Positions 48,628-61,815 of a DNA stretch of 64,000 nt are shown piece by piece. Position 1 is the stretch's first letter, and each line of letters opens with the position of its first letter. Below the pieces are notes generated by a model. That model saw only the letters and a program-made list of their open reading frames with translations. It ran no database searches and had not been told where the DNA came from. This stretch comes from Apostichopus japonicus (Eukaryota; Echinodermata; Holothuroidea; Aspidochirotida; Stichopodidae), in contig NC_092574.1 in NCBI RefSeq assembly GCF_037975245.1, positions 4,125,001 through 4,189,000 of the forward strand. Direction: 5' to 3'. The position numbers and the translations under genes are program-made.

Positions 48628-51233
48628 CTGCAACAAACAAAAGTAACACAGTTAATCAATTTAAGCTGAGAAAAACTTACTTAAAGGATGAATATAAAAC
48701 AACTACTGTATTATCAGTCCAGGTTTGTCATCATGATCACTGAAGTTGCCACAAAATTCATTCCTTCAAAACATCAGAGACCCTTCAACAGGCTTAGTGA
48801 TTCCTTGCCAAAATTTATACTAATGAGAAAATTTACTGTAACACTGCATTGACCTAAAATGACATTTAATGCTTACAGACACAATCCAGGCCTGAAAGTC
48901 ACTGCGGTGAATCCAAATACCAGGTGCAAAGTTCATCCAAGCCTTCCATTTTGCTGCAATATGGCAAATGTGGCAAAGAATTGAAAATGGTTTGAGAGCT
49001 TGCTCAGCACACAACCATCATGACAAAAAGTTATTGCCATTCATTTGCACTTTGAAACTTCTGAACAATATCTGGACATTTTATACCAAAACTCTTTGAC
49101 ACTATGTTTGCTGTTGAAATCCTAAATTGTAAACTAAGTGTAAGGATGTTTAGACTGACTAGTGTTGATCTTTCACAAAGTTAGATAGGGTGTCAGTGCA
49201 GAAATTACAAAATTTGGTTATAAATGAATATCCCTTGAATTGGAACATCAATTTAAAATGCAGCTCTTGAATAGCTAATTAAAAAGGTTTGATATGGATG
49301 TAAACTTGTATTCAAAGCAGCAGTGATGCTTGAAAAGTGAATGAAACAAAATGGGAATAACAAAGACCAATTGTGCAAAACTCTGTATGTGAATCTACCC
49401 ACTATTTATGAGTTTCATCCACATTTTTGTTTTTGCAGTTACCATATTTACAAGCTATCAGACTTTGATCTCTGTCAACCTTAGATGACCTTTGAAACAG
49501 CAACAGGGTTCCTGCACTTGCTTAAAGTTGAACCCATTCACTATGTATGGAGCTCATCCAAGATTGCACTTGACCTCTGGTGACATGAATTGAATTTTGA
49601 CATCTACCAACAATGATAGACTTCCTGTACTAACTCAGGTTGATACCCATGTCAAGTATGATGTCATATAAGTTTTGCTTTTTAAGCTACAGTATCATCT
49701 CTACAACATTTGATTTCAGACTTTGACCTAATAACGATCCCTAAGTTTCAGTAGCTGTAGCAAGCTCAAAAACTTTGAACAGACAAAGTTTACTCTTATG
49801 TTGTCAAATAGATTGCTCTCATTCGTACATATCCTTCTCTTGCAATGTGTAAACTGATGGTAATTTACATAGATATACATCTTCAATAAATATGAAATGA
49901 AAACATTTTGGTATATTATTGCAGAATATATTTCAGTGAGTGGAGCTGAAACTGACATTCACAATACATGGTTGGCTTGTAGGGAGTTAAAAATACCGTT
50001 GAATTATATTTAACAAATCTATACAAAGTAACTATAGAATAGCTCAGTAGCTCTTCATTCTACATATTGAAACCCATTGTGAGGAATGCTGAACAGACTT
50101 CAAGCAGCTCTTTACATGTGTTGCTATATGGTTAAATCATGTTATTTCCCAATGTGCATCATCAAAGGTACCGTGGAATGTAAGAACATGCACTTTTAAA
50201 ATTGATTAATAGGTTTCCAGACTACTGCCTACTCCCCAAGTCTACTGAGAGCCTAAGCATTAAATATGGAAATATTCAACTAGCCTACCTGATACAGTAA
50301 ATATTGAGCACTATTCTCAAATCACTGCCTTTGTCAGCGGAGGGTTACAAATTTGTTCACCTTAGCATTTCAATATCACAAAGTTGATCATAACCTATGT
50401 AACCTTTGATCCTGTTTGTACACATATTATCATTGTGTAAAGTCCGGTTAACCTTCAAATCAACGACTTCGCCAATAGGAAGATCACTAGTAAGCAGCTC
50501 CTATAATATATTTGAGTCTATTTCACCTCTGGCATGGGGTCCAAAACTGTTCACCATGTGAACTATATTTTGTCTAAAGATTGAGCAAACTGCCTGCATT
50601 TCTGAAGGAAACCACAAAACCAGCTTTGACAATCTATCGATGAAAGTCAGAGAACACTAAATTTCATGGAAAATTATTAACTTCATTGACACATGAAGGA
50701 AAATTGCCCTAAGTTAAGCAGCAATTTCCTGACTTGGAAGGCTTGTCTACAAGGTGCTCAAAGTTCGCCTAGTTTATTATTGATATTCTCTCTGCATGCT
50801 TGCCAAGTACAAGTTCTAGGTAGTAGTACTAGTACTGGAATAGGATATGGTACCTAGTTTTGATATATCTTGTGCGATCACATGAAGTGAACAAATTAGG
50901 ACCTGCATGAAATTGTTACCACCACTGACTTAGTATATTGTGTTCCCAACAGTAGAACCTGAAACAATGGAAAGGCTTAATTGGGATAAGGGGATAAGAA
51001 ATTCCATTGATACTGCTGACTTACAGAATTAAGTTTAACCTAGCCTAACTCTTACTAGGTTAGTGTTATAGATCATCGCAGGAAGAGCAGAAGACACTTT
51101 GAACTTGCACGTTATAACTTCAGTTGGATACTATTTTCTTCGCCGTTAATGGAAATTTAAACTGAGGCCTAATTAACTTAAGTTTGGGTAAATCATAAAT
51201 GAAAGGCGCGTTACTACAGCCTAAGTTACTTAC
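48628..51233. other. probable ARAP intron 1
   Basis: Lies between the exon 2 acceptor and the candidate first-exon donor. AT-rich, no repeats of note, no convincing ORF. Confidence 0.4.
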
Positions 51234-51420
51234 ACGTACACAAATTCACAACCTGAATACACGTAGATTGGATAATCCGCTTAAGGGATCTCTCTATACA
51301 CTGTCACCGGATCGTCGAACGAAAATACACATAGCTTCCAACTAGTTTCTGGCTTTGACGGAAAACTTAACAATATACGGTACACATGTTAATAAAGGTA
51401 ACGCTCTACGAACTACTTTC
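51234..51420 (-). other. candidate non-coding first exon of ARAP
   Basis: Exon 2 starts with a 3' splice site, so at least one upstream exon must exist. The best donor I see upstream on the minus strand is ACGT/GTAAGT at 51233. The upper boundary (transcription start) is a guess. A 1.4 kb stretch below it shows no better donor, but transcripts would decide. Confidence 0.3.
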
Positions 51421-51529
51421 AGTATCACCTGCAATGTTCTTCACGTAGAGCGGTAGGCTACTGAGAAGTACAGTCGTTTGTGTGATTGAAATCTACTGCA
51501 CTGTCAAATGTGCGCTACTGTACTGTCAT
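51421..51529. promoter_or_regulatory. possible bidirectional promoter between ARAP and a divergent transcript
   Basis: This sits between the candidate ARAP first-exon donor (minus) and a short plus-strand ORF with a donor. The local sequence has more CpG than the surrounding introns. I see no clear TATA box. The call rests only on layout. Confidence 0.25.
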
Positions 51530-51701
51530 ATGTGCGCTCAGTCTAGGCCAAAAGATTTTACAGCGAGTGATGTTTACGAAGTTGGAAAAGTTAAACTTCC
51601 GTGTTTTAGACTTTTGACGCAGTCGTTTGAAGTGTCTGACGTGAATCTGTTTATTTTTGAAGACCGAAGAAGGCGCGAACCCCTTGTACCATATAGAGCT
51701 C
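51530..51701 (+). CDS. possible first coding exon of a divergent gene
   Basis: From an ATG at 51530 the frame is open for 57 codons, then meets a good donor (GCTC/GTGAGT) at 51702. The peptide begins MCAQSRPKDFTASDVYEVGK and later has a basic RRRR patch. I do not recognise it. The mixed, non-repetitive composition and the donor at the ORF end favour a real exon. I found no following exon on the plus strand before the foldback at 53.6 kb, so it may be chance. Confidence 0.3.
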
Positions 51702-53603
51702 GTGAGTGATATTAATTAACCAGGTATTAAAACATTCATATTTTCAGAAAGTATAGGGTTCTTGATACGCTTGATATTAGAGAAGAATTTGAACTGAGCA
51801 TTCCGCACCTCAGGGACTCCTGTAATGACCTGGGAAGAGCGGGAGGGCGCCAGAGAGATGCATAGGGGGAAGGACTAAGGAGGAAATTCCGAGAAGTAAA
51901 AAGGTTAACTTTTATGACGTTTTATGTGTTTACTCATTGATTTAACGTCTGTATTTGTGCTATAAAGTGAAATAGTCGAATCCAAACGAGACGAAAGATA
52001 GTCCATCATATTTTTTGTGAATCAGTCTAAATATTCTTTCTCCAATTTTCAAAGATCATTCATTCTGAGGTGTATTTCTTTTTTTCTTCTTTTTTTTTAC
52101 CAAGAAACCATCATGTATAAAATCCTCTTTACAACATAATGGCTGGAAAAACTACTCGGTGGCATGGAAATATATCAGCTACCGTTGTATGATAGCATAA
52201 AGTGTAATTAAGTGTAGAAATATGTCACTTTGCTTAGTGTATAGGCCTACCTACTATTGTGGCGTTTATACTTAATTCCTGCAACTACATGCTTTATTTC
52301 ACTTACCCTGACGCAACTTTCTTATGACCGGAACTAATGGACACTATTTTGACGCTACATTTTCCCAAGTTAGTGATCGTGTATGGTACCCTCCAAATTT
52401 ACACGAAACATGTAGCTTGATTCTTTATGACTAGCGATCTAGGGGCGTTACAGCGGTGACTATATTGCTTTAATTATGATTGTGAAGTAGTGGCGCTATT
52501 TGGATATGTTAAAAGCTCCCAATTGGGAATTGAGTAATTTACACACGTTGATAACTTTGCATAAGTGAACCTCCATTCGTCCTTTTTCTGACTGTATAGT
52601 TTGTGATGAGCCCAAATCACATGAAAGTTGAATCCCAGTTGTGAACCCAGAAATTAGAAAATCTGTTGGTTCCGAAATGGATGCCTGATAGGGACCTGGA
52701 CGGTTTTCCTCGACCATTGCAATATGTCTTGTTAGGTGAACATACTGCTCTATTATGTCGTCAGGAAGAATGTGGTTTAGCGAATGGCGAAACTAATGGT
52801 TTTGTTTATATTTATTTGTTAGATATGTTTCAACTCAAACGTTCGCCAGAATGCGTAGAGTATTTACATTTTAAAACCTTCGTCACGGTGTACACAAGTC
52901 ATCGCTTTGTCCATTTTCTGACTCCCTAGTTAGGGGTTGGTCCAAACAGCAGGCATATTGCGTCCCATTTGTGCCACGTCCTGGACGGTTTCACCCATCC
53001 ATTGCACCCTGACTTCATTATTGAGCTATTCATATAGGTGGGCCTCATTCATGTAAAACGACCATTCTTGAGCTTATCATGAAGTACAAGGGTAACGTCT
53101 TTGCATATAGCTCCGTCGAGGTTACGAAGGCCGGAAAGGGCGACAACAGGCCTATAGATCCCGCCTGGGTGTAATATTTCCTTAACACTAGGACTAACTG
53201 GGGTTTGTAAGGATTTGTATTCTAGCCTGACTGGGTTATACCTGTCTCAAGATGTTTTTTTTTTTTTATAAGTGCAAGTGGTTGTGATTGTAGAAATTGT
53301 AAACATGCATGTGGATGTCCTCCTTGTAAGTACTACGGTGCGTCGTCCCTTGATCGTGATGTCATCAGAAATGATCTACTCAAGCGGAATGTCTCTGTTC
53401 CTGAGGCTGTAGGGCAAGTTCTTCAACTGTTCTTTGCAATATATGCTTCAATCAGTTCATGCCAACGAAATTACAGAGGAGTATATCACTTAACTGTTCG
53501 TGCATGCCACAGTTTACTCCCGTATGTTTGCAAAAAAAGGAACAATACACTCAGGCTACACATGTAACCAGGAGTGACTATTGTGCGGAGGTGGGGTGAA
53601 TCA
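51702..53603. other. intergenic or intronic sequence, nothing assigned
   Basis: T-rich runs near 52080-52100 and 53250. The 87-codon plus ORF at 52666 overlaps an antisense ORF and shows no domain. I see no gene. Confidence 0.4.
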
Positions 53604-53605
53604 TA

Positions 53606-55625
53606 TGGCGGGCCATCAGTCTCAAATCATGGGAGATCGACTTATAACGATTTAAATCGACATTTACCAGTTTCCTTCGACATATACCAGTTTCCTTCGA
53701 CTTATACCAGTTTCATTCTACATATCATCGATTTAAATCGATGATAAGTAAAATAAATCGATGATATGTAGAATAAATCGATGATATGTCGATTTAAATT
53801 GACATATACCAGTTTCATTCTACATATCATCGATTTAAATCGACATATACCAGTTTCCCTCGACATATCATCGATTTATTTTACTTATCATCGATTTAAA
53901 TCGACATATACCAGTTTCCTTCGACATATCATCGATTTATTTTACTTATCATCGATTTAAATCGATGATAAGTAAAATAAATCGATGATATGTAGAATGA
54001 AACTGGTATATGTCGATTTAAATCGATGATATGTCGAAGTAAACTGGTATATGTCGATTTAAATCGGTATAAGTCGATCTCCCATGATTTGAGACTGATG
54101 GCCCGCCATAGATATGTAGAATGAAACTGGTATATGTCGATTTAAATCGACATATCATCGATTTATTCTACATATCATCGATTTATTTTACTTATCATCG
54201 ATTTAAATCGATGATATGTCCATTTAAATCGACATCTACCAGTTTAAATCGATGATATGTTGAATTAATTCGGTAGAAGTCAATTTCCGTGGACTTATAC
54301 CAGTTTCTAGCGTCTCAAATTGACATATACCTATTTAAATCGACATATCATCGATTTAGCTCATTAACATATTCCAAATCCCGATTTCGGTGATGATTGA
54401 CATGTGGAGATACATCACGTGTAGTCACCTGACAAGGCGGGCGAGTAATTGAAAATAAACACGAGCACAGTGGAATGCATGAATTGAGCTTGAATACTGT
54501 ACTGTAACCCCATGGGTATATACTTAGCTACATTAAAACGTAACCTTACAGTAGGCCTCACTACAGAACAATATCATCTTTGTTTATGGTGTAACTGGAG
54601 TAGGTAATTGCATCTGTGTACGTACTGTGGGCCTATTCAGTTGCATGTGTATTCCTATACTATAGCGCCACGTGTTCGAGTAGAAAAGCCCAGTTTGCAT
54701 TGAGATAATTGTACGTCATTGACATATCAGTTATTTCAGCCTTATTGTTACACCGAAATCTTTTTGCAAGTAATTGTTCATAATTACCATTGACATATAA
54801 CCATGATGAACACCCTTGCTAGCTTCGTAATTTTGGAACTATTAAATTACTCGCCCGCTTTGTCAGGTGACTACACGTGATGTATCTCCACATGTCAATC
54901 ATCACCGAAATCGGGATTTGGAATATGTTAATGAGCTAAATCGATGATATGTCGATTTAAATAGGTATATGTCAATTTGAGACGCTAGAAACTGGTATAA
55001 GTCCACGGAAATTGACTTCTACCGATTTAATTCGACATATCATCGATTTAAACTGGTAGATGTCGATTTAAATGGACATATCATCGATTTATTTTACTTA
55101 TCATCGATTTAAATCGATGATAAGTAAAATAAATCGATGATATGTAGAATAAATCGATGATATGTCGATTTAAATCGACATATACCAGTTTCATTCTACA
55201 TATCATCGATTTAAATCGACATATACCAGTTTACTTCGACATATCATCGATTTATTTTACTTATCATCGATTTAAATCGATGATAAGTAAAATAAATCGA
55301 TGATATGTAGAATAAATCGATGATATGTCGATTTAAATCGACATATACCAGTTTCATTCTACATATCATCGATTTATTTTACTTATCATCGATTAAATCG
55401 ATGATAAGTAAAATAAATAGATGATATGTAGAATGAAACTGGTATATGTCGATTTAAATCGATGATATGTAGAATGAAACTGGTATATGTCGATTTAAAT
55501 CGATGATATGTAGAATGAAACTGGTATAAGTCAAAGGAAACTGGTATATGTCGAAGGAAACTGGTATATGTCGATTTAAATCGGTATAAGTCGATCTCCC
55601 ATGATTTGGGACTGATGGCCCGCCA
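53606..55625. mobile_element. 2.02-kb foldback element made of nested palindromes
   Basis: It begins TGGCGGGCCATCAGTC and ends with the reverse complement, with TA just outside both ends (53604-53605, 55626-55627), as for Tc1/mariner-type insertion. The arms (to about 54450 and from about 54846) are long inverted repeats around a 395-base unique loop. Within the arms the self-complementary TCGATTTAAATCGA is repeated, joined by two spacer types (CATATACCAGTTTC...ACATATCA and TTTATTTTACTTATCA). A third copy of the terminal sequence, followed by TA, lies at 54071-54110, so 53606-54108 could be a nested unit. No coding capacity. Confidence 0.9.
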
Positions 55626-55627
55626 TA

Positions 55628-56753
55628 CTATCACTCGTCTGAACCGCAGAGCGACAGTTGTCCGAGAAATTTAGTATTGTAAGAACAATTATGACGTGTT
55701 TCTGGAAAACAGTTGTAAGATTTCACCACTGGTCGCCAATCCTTTTCGGGCTGTCAGGTAGGTTTCTGATCGCCGGTTGGTCAAGCAGGGGCGTCAATCC
55801 GAATTGAAAAGTTGGGGAATATACATTGCTGAACACGGATACAACTGAAGGAGTGTGTGCATAGCGCACAACGCGAGCGCCTTGGCGCTAAACCTTTATT
55901 GGGTTGGGTCCAGGAGCGAAGCTCCGGAGGGGTCCACGTGGGGGGGGGGGGAAGCACATCTAGAAATCGTCAAGTTTGCTTCTGAATGGTCCCTGAGTTG
56001 ATATGTCAGTTATTAATTTATCTTAACAAAAGTCACATCTGACAGGTGATTAAACTTACATTAATATAAGAAATACTTATCTATTTAACCTCAGTGGTGT
56101 AACTTACGGCCTTTATCATGAGCAATGAAATTGAAAGTTAAACGAAAACGGAAACATTCTTAACTGCCTTGCACACAAGAATGATATCATCTTGTTATAC
56201 AGATGTCTACAACATGCACACATATGGTATCATAGGAACATTTAAAAAACACTATTGGGTATCTGGGCACATTCACTGTATCGGAAACATAAAAACCTGT
56301 ATAAGAAATGTGTCATGGCCGAAGCCAGGGTAGAATCTCTTGGGGGGGGGGGGATGGGGCAGTTGTAGAACATCGAGAAACATTATATATCGTCCAAATT
56401 TTTACAGAGTGATGCTTTGATGTGTATATTTAACAGGGCCTCTCTTCAGAACTTTTTAGTGGGTAGGCCATTTCCTATGACAGCATCGGTTGGCGCGTAG
56501 CGTAGCAGGAAATATGCTTTCCAGATTAATTGCCGAAAAAGGAACTTCCCAGGCCTTGTCAGAAGCATCTAAACATTCTTAATTTTCAGATCTCATGTTT
56601 TAGAAATTTACAATTAAAAACAAGGTAAATTAGAAGAAAATAATTATTCGGTAAAATGTTATATTGCGTGTACTTGTTAATACACTATAAAATATTAAAA
56701 ATAAGGTAATGGAAAGGAGATTAGCGAATGCTGCGAGCTTTCATTATCTGCTG
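55628..56753. other. intergenic sequence with G-runs
   Basis: GTCCAGGAGCGAAGCTCCGG near 55908 forms a small hairpin next to a G12 run (55938), and another G11 run lies at 56340. This texture is typical of decayed dispersed repeats. No gene. Confidence 0.4.
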
Positions 56754-56774
56754 CACTGAAAACTTAAATTGGTT

Positions 56775-57140
56775 CACCGACTAACATAACGTTAGTCCAT
56801 CTGGTGCCTCTCCCGACTAACATAGCCTTGGTCAGTTGCTATACCGACTAATTTATTCCTTAGTCAGTTGGATTTCTTAGTCGGTCATCTTAGTCCGTCA
56901 GCTTAGTCGATCAACAATTTCTTAGTCGGTAAATGTATATTAGTCAGTTACATTAGTTGGTGACATTAGTCGGTCTTTACCGACTAATTTATATGAGCCA
57001 CCGACTAGTTTATAGCAGGTTTTACATTAGTCAGGATGGTGCCTCTCCCGACTAACCTTTCTTAGTCCGTATCGACTAACTAGTTGCACCGACTAGATTC
57101 ACTGAAAGAATTAAACCCGACTAGTTTCACTGACTAGCAT
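56775..57140. repeat. left cluster of CCGACTAA/TTAGTCGG motifs
   Basis: Around 20 hits to (C)CGACTA(A/G) or its complement in 365 bases, spaced roughly 10-30 bases, in mixed orientation. Probable transposase-binding array of the surrounding element. Confidence 0.8.
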
Positions 57141-57768
57141 CACTGAAAGAAAAGAGAGAAGAAGAAACACAAATAATGTGTACGTTGGCAGTATTTATTT
57201 CTGATAAAACTTCTGATGTCTACAAAAGGCTGACTTTCGACAGATAGAGAAGAAATCACTGTAAATAAAATCTGAAAATCTGATTTTTTTTCCAACAAAG
57301 TTAAGACAAGTTAATGGATCAAACATGAATCGCAAAAGTATAGCACTGCACAATAATGCAAAGTTGAATCTTGGGCAAGGGCTCCTCATGACTTTCCTTT
57401 TAAAGTGGTACCCCAAATCGACACCAGTTAAGTCTTCACAAACAAAGAGTGTTTCTCTTAACTACAAATGGCCTCCCACTTGTCTTCAGGAAGCCAAAAT
57501 CTGCACCATTATTGACCTGTGCACAGAAAATATGATATACGTGTAAGCACAGATACAGATATAGCACATGATAACTCACATTATCATAAACATACATTTA
57601 CATTAAAATTTTATAACATATTGGGAGGTATACATTTAAATCTAGGTCCCTCAAATTATAAGCCAGGATTAGCAGCTTTACCAAATTATTATTAGCTTTG
57701 CACAGCATAACACCAAGTTATTTCTCAAAGCTTAATAATTATGTTAATCATGCTAATAATGATCCCAA
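57141..57768. other. interior of CACTA-like element, left
   Basis: The overlapping plus and minus ORFs near 57195-57546 (about 73 codons each) show no transposase motif. Otherwise AT-rich. Confidence 0.35.
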
Positions 57769-59601
57769 TAGACCGGGATCCCAGAGGGTTTGGTTAGCTG
57801 GGAAGGTAACCAATTGCCTTGTACATCACAATGTTCACAGTGCATTCCTGTTTATGAAACCAGACGACTGGCAAACCGACTGTGGTGGGTGTGGCTGGGA
57901 GAGCAATTTTAAAGTCACCTGATAGCTAACCTAGATCAGTTTTCATGGTAACCACATCAAAGTAAGAACAATGTGTCAGGTATGGCCCCAAGAGCAACAA
58001 ATGGCCATTGCCAGTAATTATTGGTGGTGGGGTACCCCTGCCAGTGATCTATAATTGACCCCTCAAGGCTGACCGAGGTCAGCTCATGAGGTAACCACTT
58101 GAAACCTACTGGAAAATGTTGGTTAGGGCTTCAGATACAACTGATGGGCATTGCCAGTAATTTTTATTGGTGGGGTACCCCTGCCAGTAGACCCCCAAAA
58201 TGCCCATGCCCCATTGACCTAGATGAGCTCATGATGTAACCAGTTGAAAACTACTGGAAAATGGTATCACTTCATATGTAAGGGATGGGAATTTCCAGTA
58301 ATTTATATTGGGGGGGTACCCCTGCCAGTAGACCCCCAAAATGCCCATTCCCTCATTGACCTAGGTCAGCTCATGAGATAACCAGTTGAAAAATTACTGG
58401 AAAATGATAGGTATCACTTCATATGTAAGGGATGGGCATTTCCAGTCATTTACATTGGTGGGGTAACCCTGCCAGTAGACCCCCAAAATGCCCATCCCCC
58501 ATTGACCTAGATTAGCTCATGAGGTAACCAGTTGAAAACTACTGTAAAATGATTGGCAGGACTCTATATATATGTAAGGGATGGGCATTTCCAGTAATTT
58601 ATATTAGTGGGGTACCCCTGCCAGTAGACCCCCAAAATGCCCATCCCCCATTGACCTAGATTAGCTCATGAGGTAACCAGTTGAAAACTACTGTAAAATG
58701 ATTGGCAGGACTCTATATATATGTAAGGGATGGGCATTTCCAGTAATTTATATTAGTGGGGTACCCCTGCCAGTAGACCCCCAAAATGCCCATCCCCCAT
58801 TGACCTAGATTAGCTCATGAGGTAACCAGTTGAAAACTACTGTAAAATGATTGGCAGGACTCTATATATATGTAAGGGATGGGCATTTCCAGTAATTTAT
58901 ATTAGTGGGGTACCCCCGCCAGTAGACCCCCAAAAAGCCCCCCCCCCCTCATTGATCTAGGTCAGCTCATGATTTAACCAGTTGAAAACTACTGGAAAAT
59001 TATTAACAGGATTCTATATGTAAGGGATGGGCGGACTCTGGCAGTGGTGGCCCACCAATATAAAATACTGGAAATGCCCATCCTTACATATGAAGTGATA
59101 CCTATCATTTTCCTGTAGGTTTCAACTGGTCAAATCATGAGCTCACCTAGGTCAATGAGGGGATGGGCATATTGGGGGTCTGCTGGCAGGGGTACCCCAC
59201 CAATAAAAATTACTGGCAATGCCCATCCCTTGTATCTGAAGTCCTAACCAACATTTTCCAGTAGGTTTCAAGTGGTTTCCTCATGAGCTGACCTAGGTCA
59301 GCCATGAGGGGTCAATTATAGATCACTGGCAGGGGTACCCCACCACCAATAATTACTGGCAATGGCCATTTGTTGCTCTTGGGGCCATACCTGACACATT
59401 GTTCTTACTTTGATGTGGTTACCATGAAAGCTGCTCTAGGTTAGCTATTAGGTGACTTTAAAATTGCTCTCCCAGCCACATCCACCACAGTCGGTTTGCC
59501 AGTCGTCAGGTTTCATATACAGGAATGCATTGTGAACATTGTGATGTACCAGGCAATTGGTTACCTTCCCAGCTAACCAAACCCTCTGGACTCCCGCTCT
59601 A
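57769..59601. mobile_element. 1.83-kb foldback element nested in the CACTA-like element
   Basis: The left arm from 57769 (TAGACCGGGATCCCAGAGGG) is repeated inverted to 59601 over about 400 bases with few differences, including GTTTGGTTAGCTGGGAAGGT near the ends. The centre is a tandem array (58130-59030). No ORF of note, no clear target duplication. Confidence 0.88.
58130..59030. repeat. 149-bp tandem repeat in the foldback core
   Basis: ATGGGCATTTCCAGTAATTT recurs at 58581, 58730 and 58879 (exactly 149 bases), with older, more diverged units to the left. Each unit has GGGGTACCCCTGCCAGTAGA. The three youngest units are almost identical. Confidence 0.92.
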
Positions 59602-59751
59602 CAGATCAGTGAAAATTTGACCAAACTTATGAAGCTTGCACGTAAATGATAAACTAGACTGTTTTTTTTTAAAAACAGGTTATGAAAAGTATCTTAAATA
59701 TCATTAAACAGTTGGGTACAATAGTTAAACTCACTCTTCCATCTTTTTTCT

Positions 59752-59949
59752 CTATGGTACTTGTTCCTTTGCTTTTTGGACTCTTGGATAAACTCTTTTG
59801 TTCTGCGAAGGGTACCAATATATCATCTTAAAACATGTCTTTAAGCCATATATAACACAGTTCTCCTCTTCTGTTGTTGCCTCCACACTGGTGTCGTACA
59901 TCACAGGAAAGCTCACCCTTGACTTAGATATTTGGCTTTTCAATTCCTG
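59752..59949 (-). other. exon-like ORF inside the CACTA-like element
   Basis: A strong acceptor (TTCTTTTTTCCAG) is followed by 66 open codons starting QELKSQISKSRVSFPVMYDT, ending at a stop. It could be a last exon of a lost transposase or chance. I recognise no family and see no partner exon. Confidence 0.3.
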
Positions 59950-61589
59950 CTGGAAAAAAGAAACAGCAAAGTATTCATCATTTGAAAAAAAAAATAAATA
60001 AAGTTGTCACCACAAAGTTATGTGAGATTTGCTTCCACTATAGTCTCAAAAAACAATCCCAAAGTTTGAAGCAGACTGTATAAAGCTGAAAATTTGAACG
60101 AGAGTGTCATCACCATTGCAACCAGAATCAAATGCCCAGAATACAGAGATAATAAAACATGGGCTAAAATCTTTGTTTGTTTTTATGATCTTTAAAAATA
60201 TAAAATTTTAGAAACAGAAATGCACTGAGCCAACTTATTTATAGGCCTAATCGTTTTTAGTTGTTATTTTGCTTGCTCACATAACAAGCCTGTTTAGACC
60301 TAGGCTAGAGGAGAATCAGTACTTTGTTACACTAAGTTTGTCTACGGTCGTTTTGATTTAGTCTTACTAGTAGTACTAAAGTATATAATGGACCGGCGAA
60401 GACTAGAGAATACCCAGAGTTTTAGCAACTACGTTAAACTGTATCATCTGATCTATTATTTACGCCAATGAGTTTCATTCAATCTAGGATCAAAAAGAGA
60501 AAACTAATTAATCTTAACCTTTAAACTTTGCTACTAAACAGATATGCTTGAATTACAAATAAATGTCAAAAAAACATCATAATCTAAGAATCGATGCATA
60601 TACATACACATAAACAGAATAATTTGAATTCGCGCAAGTGAACCCTGCACTACATTGGACAGTAAAAAAACGTGCAATTAGACCAAACTAAACATACTAA
60701 ATTTTCCGTTACTTCTACATAAAATATCAATACAAATACAACAACTTACTCTTTTGGCAGTATACTAAAAGCACATGTTATAATAACTTCAGACTATCAA
60801 GCTTTCCTGAGAAAAAAACGGTTAATACTTCTTACAGTAAGCAAGTCGACCGTGAAGGAATGTCGCAATTGTTTCCTGGGCGTGACCGGAAATTAAATAC
60901 TAAAAAATGATAAATGAAAAGGTTAAATAGAACTGAAGCGTGCATCCTGACTGCTCGCAACATATAATACCGTTGACTAGCCAACATAATGTGTTCAGCC
61001 GACTGTGACTGTACGTTTGAAGGTCTAGCCTTGCTTATTCAATATCACAAAGCCTACCCATTTAGATTCACATGGGAAATTACAGGAAATCTTTACCAAA
61101 TGAGTGTAGACTTCAAATAAACTATTGAGCCTTATAGTTCCAGCATTTGTTTGGGAATAAATTAGAAGATTATGTGCCACTGTTCAATCTAGCCCAATAC
61201 ACACATAACACATTGTTAATTGGTGTTTAGAATGCACACTTTAGTGTTGAGAATGCACTGCAGTACCCAGTAGAAGCCTATAGGCTACTCACTGTCATTG
61301 CACTTGTGTATTGCGAAACGCCAACGTGACAACGGTAGCGTTACACTAACCATAATACAGTACTAGTGCCAGTGGCCTAACAATTAACTTTAATTTTACC
61401 TTCTAGTTAAAGGAATAACAGGTAGGCCGATGATGCAGTTAATACCTCCATTCTTCTAAAGACCTTCTTGGGTGATTTACGGTTGAAAGTTGCTTAGAGT
61501 GATCGTATGAAACTATGCCAAGCCCAGCAAGCTGCCGTTGCCTCTTGGTTTCCAAATTGAAGTGAATCGAATTGGGTTAAAATACATTA
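59950..61589. other. interior of CACTA-like element, right
   Basis: AT-rich, no ORF of note, nothing recognised. Confidence 0.35.
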
Positions 61590-61815
61590 GTCCGTCGACA
61601 CCGACTAAGCTACGATTATGGCGTAAATCGGGTGTCCGTATCGTTCTTAGTCCATGGGTTAAAATACCTTAGTCCGTCGCCACCGACTAAGCTGCGATTA
61701 TATTTTCCTTAGTCAGTGTAAACTAACTAAGAAGCAGCGATGAAACGAAGATTTTTGCTAGTCCGGGTGCATTGACTAACGTTAAAGACTAATTTAACGT
61801 TAGTCCGTGGCAATA
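61590..61815. repeat. right cluster of CCGACTAA/TTAGTCGG motifs
   Basis: About a dozen hits in mixed orientation, including a duplicated phrase (GGGTTAAAATACNTTAGTCC twice, about 80 bases apart). Mirror of the left cluster. Confidence 0.75.

Noticed and set aside
52496-52929. Overlapping 73- and 87-codon ORFs on opposite strands
   Set aside because: No domain, no splice sites that make sense, and mutual antisense overlap.
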